Source: Streptomyces sp. NBC_01353 (GTDB taxonomy: Bacteria > Actinomycetota > Actinomycetes > Streptomycetales > Streptomycetaceae). From it: 64,000 nt of DNA. This document shows positions 54,821-63,926 of the stretch, in pieces. The stretch is taken from assembly GCF_036237275.1 (NCBI RefSeq), contig NZ_CP108352.1, positions 5,456,001 through 5,520,000 of the forward strand, in the 5' to 3' direction. The stretch's first letter is position 1; every line of letters begins with the position of its first letter. Both the position numbers and the translations under genes were made by a program. Below the pieces are notes generated by a model. That model did not search any database, was not told where the DNA came from, and worked only from the letters and a program-made list of their open reading frames with translations.

Positions 54821-56158
54821 CTACGGCCGCCACGGGACGCGATGGTTGGACCAGAAGTCCCACGTGCTCATCATCGCCTCCCAGCCGTCCGGGAACTTGA
54901 CCGTCACTCCCAGCTGGACCGGTTCCGTCGACGGGTGGTCGTCCAGGAGGTCCGACACGCCCGCGCGGCAGACCACGATGCAGGCGTGGCGGTGGCGGGA
55001 GGTCAGGACGCAGAGGCGGCCCGTCTCCAGGTGGAAGGCCGTGGCGTCCGGGCGGCCCGAGAGGGGGTGGAGGACCACCGTCACGTCGTACTCGCGGCCC
55101 TGCAGTCGGTTCGCGGTGTCCACCGTCACGCCCGAGACGCCCAGTTCCGCGAGCGCCGCGCGGACCGCCGCCGCCTGGTCGCGGTGGGCCGTGCCGACCG
55201 CGATCCGGTCGGGGGTCAGCGGGACCGGGTCGGGTGAGCGCTCCGAGACGGCCGCGCCGCCCCGGTCCAGGAGCCGGCGCACCACCAGAGCCACCGCCCG
55301 GACCGCCTCGGGGTCCGTACGCGGGGTGTGCTGGGCGGGAAGTTCCAGCAGGCCCCAGCCCGACTCCGCGGCTTCGTCCAGGACACGATCCGGGCCCGAG
55401 CCGTCCGACGGCACGCCGAAGGCCAGCCGCCGGTCACCGTGGTCGGTGCCGCTGCGGAAGCGGGTGTACGGATAGAACGCGTCGGACACCAGCGGCGCGG
55501 CCGAGGCCGGCAGCCGCCAGGAGACGGGCAGCCGGTGCTGCGGCAGATCCGGATTGTGGGCGAGCAGCGTCGAGACCGCGCTCGCCGACGGGTCGTACGA
55601 GAGCCCCGCCCACTGCTCGGCACCGACCACCGAGAACGGGTCCAACTGCCCGGGGTCGCCCACGAACAGCGCCCGCTCGAAGAGCCCGGCCACCGCGAGC
55701 AGCGCGTCCGAGCGCATCTGGTACGCCTCGTCCACGATCGCGTGCGCCCACGGCTCGACGTTCTTCACGTGCGCCCACTTCGCGGCCGTCGAGATCGTCA
55801 CCGGAAGCCCTGCCAGGTCCCCCGCCTTCGAGGACTTCCGTACGTTCTCCAGATCGTCGAGCGCCTTGTCGTACGGATCGCTGTCGTTGGAGTGCAGCCG
55901 GCCCACCGGAAGGTCCGGCTGCTTCTCGGCGAGCCGCAGCACCAGGTCGTCGACCTGCGCGTTCGTCTGCGCGACGACCATCAGGGGCCGTCCCGCCGAG
56001 GCCAGTTCGAGCGCGGCCCGGACGACGAGCGTCGACTTGCCCGCGCCCGGCGGGGAGTCGACGACGATTCCCCGGGCGCTCCCGCGCAGTGTGTCCTGCA
56101 GGATGTCGTCCGTCGCCCGGGCGGCCGCCGCCGAGGGGTCGAAGTCGTCGGCGGTCAC
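54821..56158 (-). CDS. SF1 (Upf1/Dna2-like) helicase
   Basis: A 445-residue compact SF1 helicase. Motif I is DSPPGAGKSTL (about 35-45), Ia VVAQTNAQVDDL, II VDEAYQM, III FVGDPGQLDPF, V VDTANRLQGREYD and VI VLTSRHRHACIVV. It lacks the long UvrD insertions, so it is closer to the Upf1-like branch. GTG 56158 overlaps the stop of the 529-residue protein (GTGA). It is the last gene of the nuclease/unknown/helicase unit and presumably unwinds DNA or RNA for the nuclease. The biological role is unknown. Confidence 0.85.
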   Translation of the reverse strand: MTADDFDPSAAAARATDDILQDTLRGSARGIVVDSPPGAGKSTLVVRAALELASAGRPLMVVAQTNAQVDDLVLRLAEKQPDLPVGRLHSNDSDPYDKALDDLENVRKSSKAGDLAGLPVTISTAAKWAHVKNVEPWAHAIVDEAYQMRSDALLAVAGLFERALFVGDPGQLDPFSVVGAEQWAGLSYDPSASAVSTLLAHNPDLPQHRLPVSWRLPASAAPLVSDAFYPYTRFRSGTDHGDRRLAFGVPSDGSGPDRVLDEAAESGWGLLELPAQHTPRTDPEAVRAVALVVRRLLDRGGAAVSERSPDPVPLTPDRIAVGTAHRDQAAAVRAALAELGVSGVTVDTANRLQGREYDVTVVLHPLSGRPDATAFHLETGRLCVLTSRHRHACIVVCRAGVSDLLDDHPSTEPVQLGVTVKFPDGWEAMMSTWDFWSNHRVPWRP

Positions 56159-57744
56159 AGCAGGTCCTCCGTGGTGACGGCATCGGGCAGTTCGGCGACG
56201 TCGGAGCGCGGAGGTCCGCCGTGCGTCCAGGGTGTCTCCTCCGGGTCCGGCAGCTTGGCGCCCACGCGCTGGTCGTGCTCGAACAGCGTCCAGGCGATCC
56301 GCTCGCCCTTCTCCGGCACCGAGCCCTCGGCGGGCTCCTTGGAACGGCCCATCCGGTCGGTGACCCGCAGCACGAGCGAGCCGTCGTCCTCGTACCGCAC
56401 GAACTCGGCCGTCTGCGGCTTGCCTTCGAACGAGCGGTACACCTTCACCCGCTCGGACAGGTGCGGCCGGTCGTCAGTGCGGACCGTGAGCAGCGGGCGC
56501 GGCGAGGGCCGCTTCGACTCGGACCAGGCCATCGTCACATCCACCACCTCCGTCTCGAACGCCTCTCCGGCGAGCCGCCGTCCCGCGAGCACCAGCGGAT
56601 CGTCGAGGGCCTCCTGTGCGTCGAGCTGGCCCTGCGCGGACTCGCGCGCAGCCAGCTTCTGGGCGGCCGTCACCGCGTCGTCGCGGCGGGGCTGCGGCGG
56701 TTCGCCGGCCACGACCCGGTCGCGGTGGCCGGTGAACGACCAGCGGTCGCGGGTCCAGCGGTCCGCCACCCTGGCCCCCTCGGGAAGCTCCCGCAGCAGG
56801 TCGAGGGAGCGCCACACCGCGTCCCAGGTCGGCTTGAGCTGGGCGACGATCAGCCGGCGGATCTCCCCCTCGGCGCGGTGCAGTTCGCCGAGCCGCTCGT
56901 CGGCGCTCTCGCCGTCCTCGGCCGCGGCCAGCGCCTGCCGGGCCCGGTCGAAGCGCTCGATCGCGGGCGCGAGCAGCCGGTTGTCGAAGGCCGGGTCGGT
57001 CGCGGGACCGGCGGGCGGGCACAGCAGCTGCCCGTCGCGGTCCCTGCCGAGCTCGGCCCGCAGCGCCGCCTCCGCACCGGAATCTCCTGCCGGGGGATCG
57101 ACCCAGGCCAGCAACGCGCCCAGGTGCTGGTCCTCCAGGGAGGACTGGCCCGTCGCCCAGTGCCGGTTCAGCAGGTCGGTCGCCGACAGCAGCAGCGAGG
57201 AACCCGGCACGCGGGCCCGCTCGCCGAAGTGCGTCAGCCACCGGCCGAGCAGCGGCACGCGCGGCGGCGCGGGGAACGGCGTCTCCGGGTCCTGCTCCGC
57301 CGTCCGCCGGAACCGCATCGAGCGCCCGAGGAGCCGTACGTACTCGATGCCCGCCCGGCTCGGCATGATCAACTGCGGGGCGTTCGCGCACAGTTCGACC
57401 TCGACCTTGACCTTCTTGCCGGTCTCGGGGTCGGTTTCGTTCCGCTCCGCCGCCTCGACCACGTCGGTGAACGAGTCGATGTACGGCAGGACCTCCTCGG
57501 CCAGGTCGGCGAGGAACGCGAACCGCAGGTCCCGGTCGCGCGGCTGCGCGACGACCAGGAGCCGCGGCTCCTCGGGATCGGTACCGACCAGCGCGCCGAG
57601 CGGCGCGCCCGCCTCGCCGGCCGTGGTCAGCGGTACGAGGACGAGCGGCCGGTCCGACAGATGCCGGTGCCGCACCGTGGCCAGCGGCTGTGCCCGCCCG
57701 GACTCGACGGCCTCCAGCCGGGCGAGGGTGGAGATCAGCGACAT
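56155..57744 (-). CDS. Unknown 529-residue protein in a nuclease-helicase operon
   Basis: I do not recognise this protein. It begins with a small beta-rich region (SLISTLARLEAVESGRAQPL to LVLVPLTTAGEAGAPLGALV), has an acidic/basic helical middle with coiled-coil-like segments (about 255-305, LAPAIERFDRARQALAAAED), and a beta-rich C-terminal third (VVDVTMAWSESKRPSPRPLL to RIAWTLFEHDQ). It has no Walker, Cys-cluster or nuclease motif and no signal peptide. It lies 37 bp after the nuclease gene and is coupled to the helicase gene, so it is probably a structural or DNA-binding subunit of the same complex. Confidence 0.8.
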   Translation of the reverse strand: MSLISTLARLEAVESGRAQPLATVRHRHLSDRPLVLVPLTTAGEAGAPLGALVGTDPEEPRLLVVAQPRDRDLRFAFLADLAEEVLPYIDSFTDVVEAAERNETDPETGKKVKVEVELCANAPQLIMPSRAGIEYVRLLGRSMRFRRTAEQDPETPFPAPPRVPLLGRWLTHFGERARVPGSSLLLSATDLLNRHWATGQSSLEDQHLGALLAWVDPPAGDSGAEAALRAELGRDRDGQLLCPPAGPATDPAFDNRLLAPAIERFDRARQALAAAEDGESADERLGELHRAEGEIRRLIVAQLKPTWDAVWRSLDLLRELPEGARVADRWTRDRWSFTGHRDRVVAGEPPQPRRDDAVTAAQKLAARESAQGQLDAQEALDDPLVLAGRRLAGEAFETEVVDVTMAWSESKRPSPRPLLTVRTDDRPHLSERVKVYRSFEGKPQTAEFVRYEDDGSLVLRVTDRMGRSKEPAEGSVPEKGERIAWTLFEHDQRVGAKLPDPEETPWTHGGPPRSDVAELPDAVTTEDLL

Positions 57745-57781
57745 GAGGGGGCCTTTCCGGTCGCGCAGGTCATGCGTGTGC

Positions 57782-58933
57782 TCAGCGGGGACATGCGGCG
57801 GCCTCCTGCGCGGCCCGGGCGTGCGGGACCGCCAGCGCCTCGACCCGGAGTGCCCGCGCCCGGCGCAGCGCGTCGACCGTCGGGTCCTCCGCGTCGCCCT
57901 CCTCGCCGCGCGCCGCCGCCAGGACCGCGCCGATCGTGGTCAGTCCGCCGAGCTCGCCCCGTACCGAACGGCCCAGCGCCTCCACCGCGCCGGCGAGTCT
58001 GGCCCGCTCCCGGCAGTGGAAGGCCAACTCGCAGGCGGACAGGCACTCCGGCGCGTACGCGTGCGGAACCGACTCCACCGCCGACGCCAGCTCCTCCGCA
58101 GAGCAGGTCTCCACGTCGAAGGTGACGCCGTCGGGCAGCGCGTCCGCGATGTCCTCGATCCGGGTCAGCCGGGCCAGCTGCCGGCGGGTCACGGACAGCT
58201 GCTTGCGCACGTCGACGACCGAGGCCGTCGGCAGGTTGGAGAAGTCCTTCGGGCAGACGAGGAGCACCGAGTGCGCCACCGCCGCACCCTCCGTCAGCGC
58301 CGCGAGCCGCTCCAGTGCCAGGACGTACACCGCCGCCTGGCGGGCCGCCGCGCCGACCTTGGAGGCGTCCGCCGAACCGTCGATCATCGGGAACGACTTG
58401 ATCTCCACGACCGTCCACCGGCCGTCGGGGTGCACGACCACCACGTCGGGCTCCAGATAGGCGGGGGAGCCCGCCACGTCCAGGGCCAGCATCGGATGGT
58501 CGAGCAGCGCCCACTCCCCGGCGGCCGTCGCCTCGCGCAGCGCGAGGGCCGTGCGGGCCGCGCGGCCCTCGGGCCCGACCGCGGCGAGATCCGGGAGCCG
58601 TACCGCCCCGGGCTCCTCGATGCCGAGCAGGCGCAGCAGCTCGCGGCCGCCGTCGGCCTTGACCTTCGCCTCGAAGGCGTTGCCCCGCATGAACGCGAAC
58701 TGGGACTGCCCGAACGCCGCCGGCGAGCCCAGCTTCGAGGCGAGCGCGGCCTTGTCCACCCCGGCGCCGTCGAGCAGCGCGCGTCGCCGGCAGCCGGGGT
58801 TGGCGGCCAGCGCCGCCAGCGCCCGCGCGTCCAGCGGATGCGGCGCCACGGCCGGTCCGCGCAGCTCAGCGAGCTGGTGCCGGAGTGTCGTCTGCGGAGG
58901 TCGAGGAGCTCCGCTGCCCAGGGATTTGCTCAC
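57782..58933 (-). CDS. RecB/Cas4-like PD-(D/E)XK nuclease with probable Fe-S cluster
   Basis: A 383-residue nuclease. The core has QFAFMRGNAFEAKV (Glu of motif I), LEPDVVVVHPDGRWTVVEIK (Asp ... ExK) and ARQAAVYVLAL (Q...Y, RecB motif). One Cys in NPGCRRRAL (about residue 46) and three in PECLSACELAFHCRE make the 1 + 3 pattern that holds a 4Fe-4S cluster in Cas4 and AddB. GTG 58933 follows GGGAG; a TTG at 58963 is less likely. The 5' end overlaps the PAP2 gene by 68 bp on the same strand. It is the first gene of a three-gene unit. Confidence 0.85.
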   Translation of the reverse strand: MSKSLGSGAPRPPQTTLRHQLAELRGPAVAPHPLDARALAALAANPGCRRRALLDGAGVDKAALASKLGSPAAFGQSQFAFMRGNAFEAKVKADGGRELLRLLGIEEPGAVRLPDLAAVGPEGRAARTALALREATAAGEWALLDHPMLALDVAGSPAYLEPDVVVVHPDGRWTVVEIKSFPMIDGSADASKVGAAARQAAVYVLALERLAALTEGAAVAHSVLLVCPKDFSNLPTASVVDVRKQLSVTRRQLARLTRIEDIADALPDGVTFDVETCSAEELASAVESVPHAYAPECLSACELAFHCRERARLAGAVEALGRSVRGELGGLTTIGAVLAAARGEEGDAEDPTVDALRRARALRVEALAVPHARAAQEAAACPR

Positions 58934-59723
58934 CCGCGGAAGTCTCCCATCCACCACTGACAATCGGCCGGTCTTCCCGCCCGACGGCGCTCCCGACCGT
59001 GCGGCGGACGCGGTCCGCGAGGCGCAGCGCGGGCGCGGTGAGCAGGAGTCCGAACCCCATCACGGCCGCCCCCGCGACCGCGTCGAGGAAGTAGTGGTTC
59101 GCCGTGCCCATGACGATCAGCGTGGTGAGCAGCGGGTAGGCGACGCCGAGGGCCTTCAGCAGTGGCGTACGCCCGTACCGCCACAGCATCACCCCGCACC
59201 ACAGCGCCCAGCCGACGTGCAGGCTCGGCATGGCCGCGTACTGGTTGGTCATCGCGCCCATCCCGCGCGGTGCGCTGGCCTCGGCGCCCCACCAGCCGTA
59301 CGAGCTGAACTGCGCCATCGTGTCGACGAAGCCGTGGTGGGCGTCGAGGAGCCGGGGCGGGCAGGTGGGCAGCAGGGTGAAGCCGATCAGGCCGAGGAGG
59401 GTGGAGACCATCAGCCAGGTGCGGGCGGCCCGGTAGCGGCCGGGACGGCGGCGGAACAGCCAGATCAGGACGGCCGGGGTGACGACATAGTGCAGGGAGG
59501 CGTACGCGAAGTCGGCGGGGATCCCCAGGGCCGGGGTCTCGGTGAAGAGCCGGTTCAGAGGGTGCTCGGCGTTCAGGTGGAGGGCCTTCTCCAGGTCGAG
59601 GATGGCCAGGCCGTGGTCGACGGCGCTCTGCACATCGCCGCGGGCGAGCAGCCGTCCGCAGGAGTACGCGGCGTACACGACGCCGATGAGTATCAGTTCC
59701 GCCCACCAGCGTGGTTTGCGCAT
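58866..59723 (-). CDS. PAP2-family membrane phosphatase
   Basis: A 285-residue membrane protein with about six segments and a PAP2 active site: [13 protein letters not shown] and [14 protein letters not shown] (the SxxH and HxxxD motifs); the first (K/R) motif is weak. It belongs to the inositol-phosphoceramide-synthase-like/PAP2 type that handles lipid phosphates. The C-terminal 40 residues are hydrophilic and overlap the nuclease gene start. ATG 59723 is the start. It is divergent from the histidine phosphatase. Confidence 0.86.
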   Translation of the reverse strand: MRKPRWWAELILIGVVYAAYSCGRLLARGDVQSAVDHGLAILDLEKALHLNAEHPLNRLFTETPALGIPADFAYASLHYVVTPAVLIWLFRRRPGRYRAARTWLMVSTLLGLIGFTLLPTCPPRLLDAHHGFVDTMAQFSSYGWWGAEASAPRGMGAMTNQYAAMPSLHVGWALWCGVMLWRYGRTPLLKALGVAYPLLTTLIVMGTANHYFLDAVAGAAVMGFGLLLTAPALRLADRVRRTVGSAVGREDRPIVSGGWETSAGEQIPGQRSSSTSADDTPAPAR

Positions 59724-59865
59724 TCCTCGGATCCCCCTCGTTTCGGCCGAGGAGAGGGACGTCGGCAGAGGCGTGGGGGTTGCCCGGGCGTCGCCCCGAA
59801 TTCACGTGAGCGATGATGGAAGTGCACTGCGAAACGTCGCCCCGTTGAAGAAACAGGGAGCCTTC

Positions 59866-60459
59866 ATGCCACCGCGCATCCTGCTCGCCCGGCACGGTCA
59901 GACCGAATGGTCGCTGCTCGGCCGCCACACCGGCAGGACGGACATCCCGCTGCTCGACGAGGGTCGGCGCGGCGCCAAGCTGCTCGGCGAGCGGCTGCAC
60001 CGGGCGCCGTGGAACGGGCTGCCGGACCTGGAGATCCGCACCAGCCCGTTGGCACGCGCGCGTGAGACCTGCGAGCTCGCCGGCTTCGGCGAGCGGGCGC
60101 AGGAGTGGGACGCGCTGATGGAGTGGGACTACGGGGCGTACGAGGGGCTGACCCCGCCCCAGATCCAGGCGCTTCAGCCCGGCTGGCTGTTGTGGCGCGA
60201 CGCCGTGCCGGAGGGGGAGAGCCTGGCGCAGGTCGCGGCGCGGGCCGACGAGGTCGTGGAGTGGGCGCGCTCGGCGGACCGGGACGTGCTGGTCTTCGCG
60301 CACGGCCACATCCTGCGGACGATCGCGGCGCGTTGGCTGGGCGAGGAGGTCTCCTTCGGCGCCCGCATCGGCCTCGACCCGACGAGCCTGTCGGTGCTGG
60401 GCTGGATGTACGGCGAGCCGGCCCTCGCACGCTGGAACGACACGGGGCACCTGGAGTAG
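59866..60459 (+). CDS. Histidine phosphatase (phosphoglycerate-mutase-like)
   Basis: A 197-residue cytosolic phosphatase. [20 protein letters not shown] is the RHG active site, [16 protein letters not shown] and [15 protein letters not shown] are the second and third blocks, and [14 protein letters not shown] provides the second His. ATG 59866 follows GGGAG; the frame is open much farther upstream but without start signals. The family acts on sugar phosphates and similar compounds; no specificity is seen. Confidence 0.9.
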   Translation: MPPRILLARHGQTEWSLLGRHTGRTDIPLLDEGRRGAKLLGERLHRAPWNGLPDLEIRTSPLARARETCELAGFGERAQEWDALMEWDYGAYEGLTPPQIQALQPGWLLWRDAVPEGESLAQVAARADEVVEWARSADRDVLVFAHGHILRTIAARWLGEEVSFGARIGLDPTSLSVLGWMYGEPALARWNDTGHLE

Positions 60460-60508
60460 GAGCCCCGGCCCCCGCACTCACCGCCCCGGCCACCGCCCTC
60501 GGGAGGTC

Positions 60509-61798
60509 TCAGCGGGCTGTCGCCAGGACCCTGCCGGTCTCCGTCAGGATGGTGCGGATACGGGAGGACTGGACGCCGTCCAGCGAGTCCACCACCCGGC
60601 GGGCCTCCTCCGCCGCCTCGTCCTGGCGCCCCGCGTGGGCCAGGTTGCTCGCCAGCTGGGCGCGGTAGAGGGCGAGGTTGCGGGCGAAGTGCGGGTTCTG
60701 GAGGACCGTCGCGCGGTGAGCGTGGCGGGACGCGCGGCTCCAGTCGCCCAGCGCCGACCAGCACTGCGCCTCCAGGGCCTCCAGCTCCGGCTCCCCGAAG
60801 AAGGACATCCACTCCGGATCGCCGTCGGCCTGGCCCCGGGCGAAGTGGGTGTGCGCGCGGCCCAGGGACTGCTCGCAGGCGGCACGGTCGCCGAGCCCGG
60901 CCCAGGCCCCCGCCTCCCGTAGGGAGAGGAGGGAGAGCAGCCGGGCGGAGGAGAGCGGCTGCGCCGCCCGCAGGCCCGCCTGGGCCGCCCGGACCGCTTC
61001 CCGGTACCGTCCCGCGTCCCTGGCCAGGAACGACGTGTTGCAGAAGGCGTGCGCCTCCAGGGCCGCATCGCCAGACACCCGCGCGGTGGCGAGGGCCTCC
61101 GCGTAGTGCGAGCGGGCGTCGTCGAAGCGGCCGGAGTCATGGGCCAGCCAGCCGACGGAGATGGCGAGTTCGCCCGCGCCGGCGTGCAGCCGGTCCTCGG
61201 TGGAGCGGCGGGCCGCCGTGCCCGCGTCGAGCAGCGCGTACGCCGCCCGCAGCGGCTGGGCGGCCACCTTGTACAGACCGTCGGCGCCGTGTCGGTCGTC
61301 GAGCAGCCGGATCTGTCGTACGGCTTCCTCGACGGCCCGGACCTCGGCGTCGCCGATCCTGTGGGCTCCCCGAGGGGACGGGATCGCTGCGGCGGTGCCG
61401 CCGAGTCCCAGCGAGGCGGCCGCCACAGTGGCGGTGCCGCTCGTCATGAATGCGCGACGCAGCACGTCGCTCTCCTCATCGTTCCGGGTCGTGAAGGCGG
61501 GTGGGGGCGGTGCCCCGGCCGAGGCGGCCGGCCGTCGGCCGCGCACCGCCTCCCGCGCCGAGAAGCCCAGGTCCGCCAGGCCGAGACCGGGGAACATGTG
61601 CAGGAACACCCGCTCGTACGCGTAGTTGGGACAGCGGATCTCGCCCGCCTCCACGCGTCCGATGTAGCGGGCGTCGCAGGCGACCTGCTCGCCGATCTCC
61701 CGCGCCGCCCGGCGGACCGCCGCGGCGAACTCCGCCGGCGAGTGCTGTCCGCGGAGCCGGCGGAAGGCGAGATTGGGAACTGCCCGTGACATCGCCAT
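60509..61798 (-). CDS. XRE-like regulator with C-terminal TPR-type repeats
   Basis: A 429-residue protein. The N-terminus is an XRE-type HTH (GQHSPAEFAAAVRRAAREIG, then GEQVACDARYIGRVEAGEIR, CPNYAYERVFLHMFPGL). A twin-arginine-like stretch RRAFMTSGTATVAAASLGLG lies at about residue 115, well inside the protein, as in other Streptomyces members. The rest is TPR-like helical repeats (HAGAGELAISVGWLAHDSGR, DDARSHYAEALATARVSGDA). ATG 61798; ATG 61792 is possible. It is divergent from a small gene. Likely a signalling regulator of peptide-sensor type; target unknown. Confidence 0.85.
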   Translation of the reverse strand: MAMSRAVPNLAFRRLRGQHSPAEFAAAVRRAAREIGEQVACDARYIGRVEAGEIRCPNYAYERVFLHMFPGLGLADLGFSAREAVRGRRPAASAGAPPPPAFTTRNDEESDVLRRAFMTSGTATVAAASLGLGGTAAAIPSPRGAHRIGDAEVRAVEEAVRQIRLLDDRHGADGLYKVAAQPLRAAYALLDAGTAARRSTEDRLHAGAGELAISVGWLAHDSGRFDDARSHYAEALATARVSGDAALEAHAFCNTSFLARDAGRYREAVRAAQAGLRAAQPLSSARLLSLLSLREAGAWAGLGDRAACEQSLGRAHTHFARGQADGDPEWMSFFGEPELEALEAQCWSALGDWSRASRHAHRATVLQNPHFARNLALYRAQLASNLAHAGRQDEAAEEARRVVDSLDGVQSSRIRTILTETGRVLATAR

Positions 61799-62025
61799 GG
61801 CCGAGCCCTCTCCTGGTGCTGCCGGTGTTCCGGCGGAGCAAGAACGTACCTGCTGTTACCGGCCACGTACGCAGAGTTTGGCTACAAATCGGATATCTCG
61901 CGCGCGATCTGCCATGAACTGCCATCCTTTGCGGCGGCGTGCCGCCGTAGCCGTTGACGCGCACGGGCGTTGAACCATGCGGAGAGACGGAACGTGTCTT
62001 CTCAAGAGCGAGGAGGGGTCCCTTG

Positions 62026-62460
62026 TTGGAGATCGGATCGCAGTCGACCGCACGCCACGTACCCACCCCGGACGCCAGCGCCCCGCACGAGACCCCCTGC
62101 GACCTGGTGACCGTGCCGGTCCGCCAGGGCCTGGAGGCCGTGGACATCCTGCGCCGCGGCGGGGCCCCCGCGGTCGGCCCCGTGCTGCACGACGGGGCCT
62201 GCGACACCCTCGGCTTCCTCGTCCCGCCCGGCACGGCCGAGGGCTGGGACATGCCGGGCAGCGCCTGTACGCAGACCCTGGGGCGCGGCCTGCGCATCCC
62301 CGAACTGCCGGAGCTCCCCGAACCGGCGGGTGACACGCCCCGCCCCGCCGGCTGGCTCCTGCCGCCCGGCGACACCGGGCAGGTCACCGACCCGGCGGTG
62401 CTGCGCGAGGCCCTCGGGCAGGCGGCCCGTCTGATCGAGGCGGCCGACGGCTGCCGCTGA
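62026..62460 (+). CDS. Small conserved protein resembling the Prim-Pol-like C-terminal half
   Basis: A 144-residue soluble protein without a named domain that I know. LGFLVPPGTAEGWDMPGSAC, RIPELPELPEPAG and GWLLPPGD align by eye with LLFAAPGTA, IPPLTPLEPAG and WVVAPD of the protein at 52021-52692. TTG 62026 lies 7 nt after AGGAGGGG; TTG 62023 is also possible. It is divergent from the XRE-TPR regulator, an arrangement that recurs in Streptomyces for small partners of such regulators. Confidence 0.7.
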   Translation: MEIGSQSTARHVPTPDASAPHETPCDLVTVPVRQGLEAVDILRRGGAPAVGPVLHDGACDTLGFLVPPGTAEGWDMPGSACTQTLGRGLRIPELPELPEPAGDTPRPAGWLLPPGDTGQVTDPAVLREALGQAARLIEAADGCR

Positions 62461-62490
62461 GCGGGCGGGGCACCACCGCGAGCGCCGATA

Positions 62491-63366
62491 ATGGGGCTCG
62501 TGGCCAGGAACAGAACGCGTGAGAGGGCGGCAGCCGCCGTCGCCGTCGTCGAGACCGTCGACGGCGGACTCGCGGAGCTCATACCCGACCGGGAGCGGCC
62601 CCGCGGCTGGACGCTGCTGATCGACGGCGCCCCCCAGTCGCACGTGGACCTCGACGACCCGGCCCATCTCTCCTTCGAGTACCAGCGACGCCTCGGCCAC
62701 ATCGCCGACCTCGTCGCCCCGCCGAACCGGCCCCTCCAGGTCGTCCATCTCGGCGGCGGAGCCTTCACGCTGGCCCGCTACATCGCCGCCACCCGGCCCC
62801 GCTCCACCCAGCAGATCGTGGAACTCGACGGGTCCCTGGTCCAGCTCGTCCGCCGCGAGCTGCCCCTCGACACGGCAGCCCGCATCCGCGTCCGGTCCAC
62901 CGACGCCCGCGCCGGGCTCTCCAAGGTCCAGGACGGCTGGGCGGACCTGATCATCGCCGATGTGTTCAGCGGGGCCCGTACGCCCGCGCACCTCACCAGC
63001 ACCGAGTTCCTCGCCGAGGTCCGCCGTGTGCTGAAGCCCGGCGGGTTCTACGCCGCCAACCTGGCCGACGGGCCCCCGCTGACCCATCTGCGCGGCCAGA
63101 TCGCGACCGCCGCCACCGTCTTCCCGGAGCTGGCGCTGACGGCCGACCCGACCGTGCTGCGCGGCCGCCGCTTCGGCAACGCCGTGCTGCTCGCCTCCGA
63201 CCGGGAGCTGCCCGTCGCCGAGCTGACCCGCCGGGTGGCGACGGACCCGCACGCCGGGCGGGTGGAGCACGGCCGGGCGCTCGCCGACTTCACCGGGGGA
63301 GCGGCCCCGGTCACCGACGCCAGCGCCAAGCCCTCGCCCGTACCGCCGGCCTCCGTGTTCCGCTGA
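62491..63366 (+). CDS. Spermidine-synthase-like SAM-dependent methyltransferase fold protein
   Basis: A 291-residue class I methyltransferase-fold enzyme of the spermidine synthase (SpeE-like) family. VVHLGGGAFTLARYIAATRP is the nucleotide-binding motif, QQIVELDGSLVQLVRREL the acidic loop, ADLIIADVFSGARTPAHLTS and LKPGGFYAANLADG follow. The N-terminal beta-domain is typical, but the catalytic residues for putrescine binding are not obvious, so polyamine synthesis is not certain. ATG 62491 or GTG 62500. It lies 30 bp after the small gene upstream and may be cotranscribed. Confidence 0.86.
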   Translation: MGLVARNRTRERAAAAVAVVETVDGGLAELIPDRERPRGWTLLIDGAPQSHVDLDDPAHLSFEYQRRLGHIADLVAPPNRPLQVVHLGGGAFTLARYIAATRPRSTQQIVELDGSLVQLVRRELPLDTAARIRVRSTDARAGLSKVQDGWADLIIADVFSGARTPAHLTSTEFLAEVRRVLKPGGFYAANLADGPPLTHLRGQIATAATVFPELALTADPTVLRGRRFGNAVLLASDRELPVAELTRRVATDPHAGRVEHGRALADFTGGAAPVTDASAKPSPVPPASVFR

Positions 63367-63386
63367 CGGCCCCGGCGGCGGACCGG

Positions 63387-63926
63387 TCAGCGGTCGTCGA
63401 TCTCGACCCGGGGCGCGGTGTCGTGCCAGACGCAGAAGACCGACAGCTCGCGGCCGTCCTTGGTGAACGTGACCCGGATCCAGGTCGGCTGCTTCCAGAC
63501 CTGCATCTGCCAGCCCGAGGACGGCGTCGCCGAGACCAGCTCCGCCGACGTCTCGCCGAGGTCGAACACGACCCGGCCGCCGTCCACGGCATAGCTCTTG
63601 ACGTTGCCACCGCTCTGCGGCTGCTCCGTGGACGTGGCCGAGGGCTTGCGCGAGGGGGTCGTCGAGGGCGAGGTCGTCGGGGCGCCGCTCGCGCCGGGCC
63701 CGGTGGACGGCGTGGACGAGGGGCCCTTCGGCCGCTGCGTGGAGGAGGACAGCGGATCGCCGATCTCGCCGGCCGGCCCGTCGGTGGTGCCGGCCGGGAT
63801 GGGCAGGGCGCGCGGCGGGTCGTAGACCGTGCCGGCCAGCACCGTGTGCACACCCCACCACGAGAGCGTGACCGCCGCGCCCGTGGCGAGCGACCACGCC
63901 ATGGCGTGAACAAGTCCTCTACGCAT
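63387..63926 (-). CDS. Hypothetical membrane-anchored protein with Ser/Thr/Pro linker
   Basis: A 179-residue protein that I do not recognise. One N-terminal membrane segment (AMAWSLATGAAVTLSWWGVH) is followed by a Ser/Thr/Pro/Gly-rich linker (about 55-105) and a beta-rich extracellular domain (VKSYAVDGGRVVFDLG to FCVWHDTAPRVEIDDR). Its single domain Cys and several Trp are notable. ATG 63926 has AGGATGG upstream; ATG 63935 is an alternative. It is convergent with the methyltransferase gene. Probably a secreted sensor or envelope protein. Confidence 0.72.
   Translation of the reverse strand: MRRGLVHAMAWSLATGAAVTLSWWGVHTVLAGTVYDPPRALPIPAGTTDGPAGEIGDPLSSSTQRPKGPSSTPSTGPGASGAPTTSPSTTPSRKPSATSTEQPQSGGNVKSYAVDGGRVVFDLGETSAELVSATPSSGWQMQVWKQPTWIRVTFTKDGRELSVFCVWHDTAPRVEIDDR

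Noticed and set aside
55234-58960. Plus-strand open frames of 960-1,210 codons opposite the helicase/nuclease unit
   Set aside because: Low-complexity Arg/Ser/Pro content and no domains; the minus-strand genes have intact motifs and ribosome sites.
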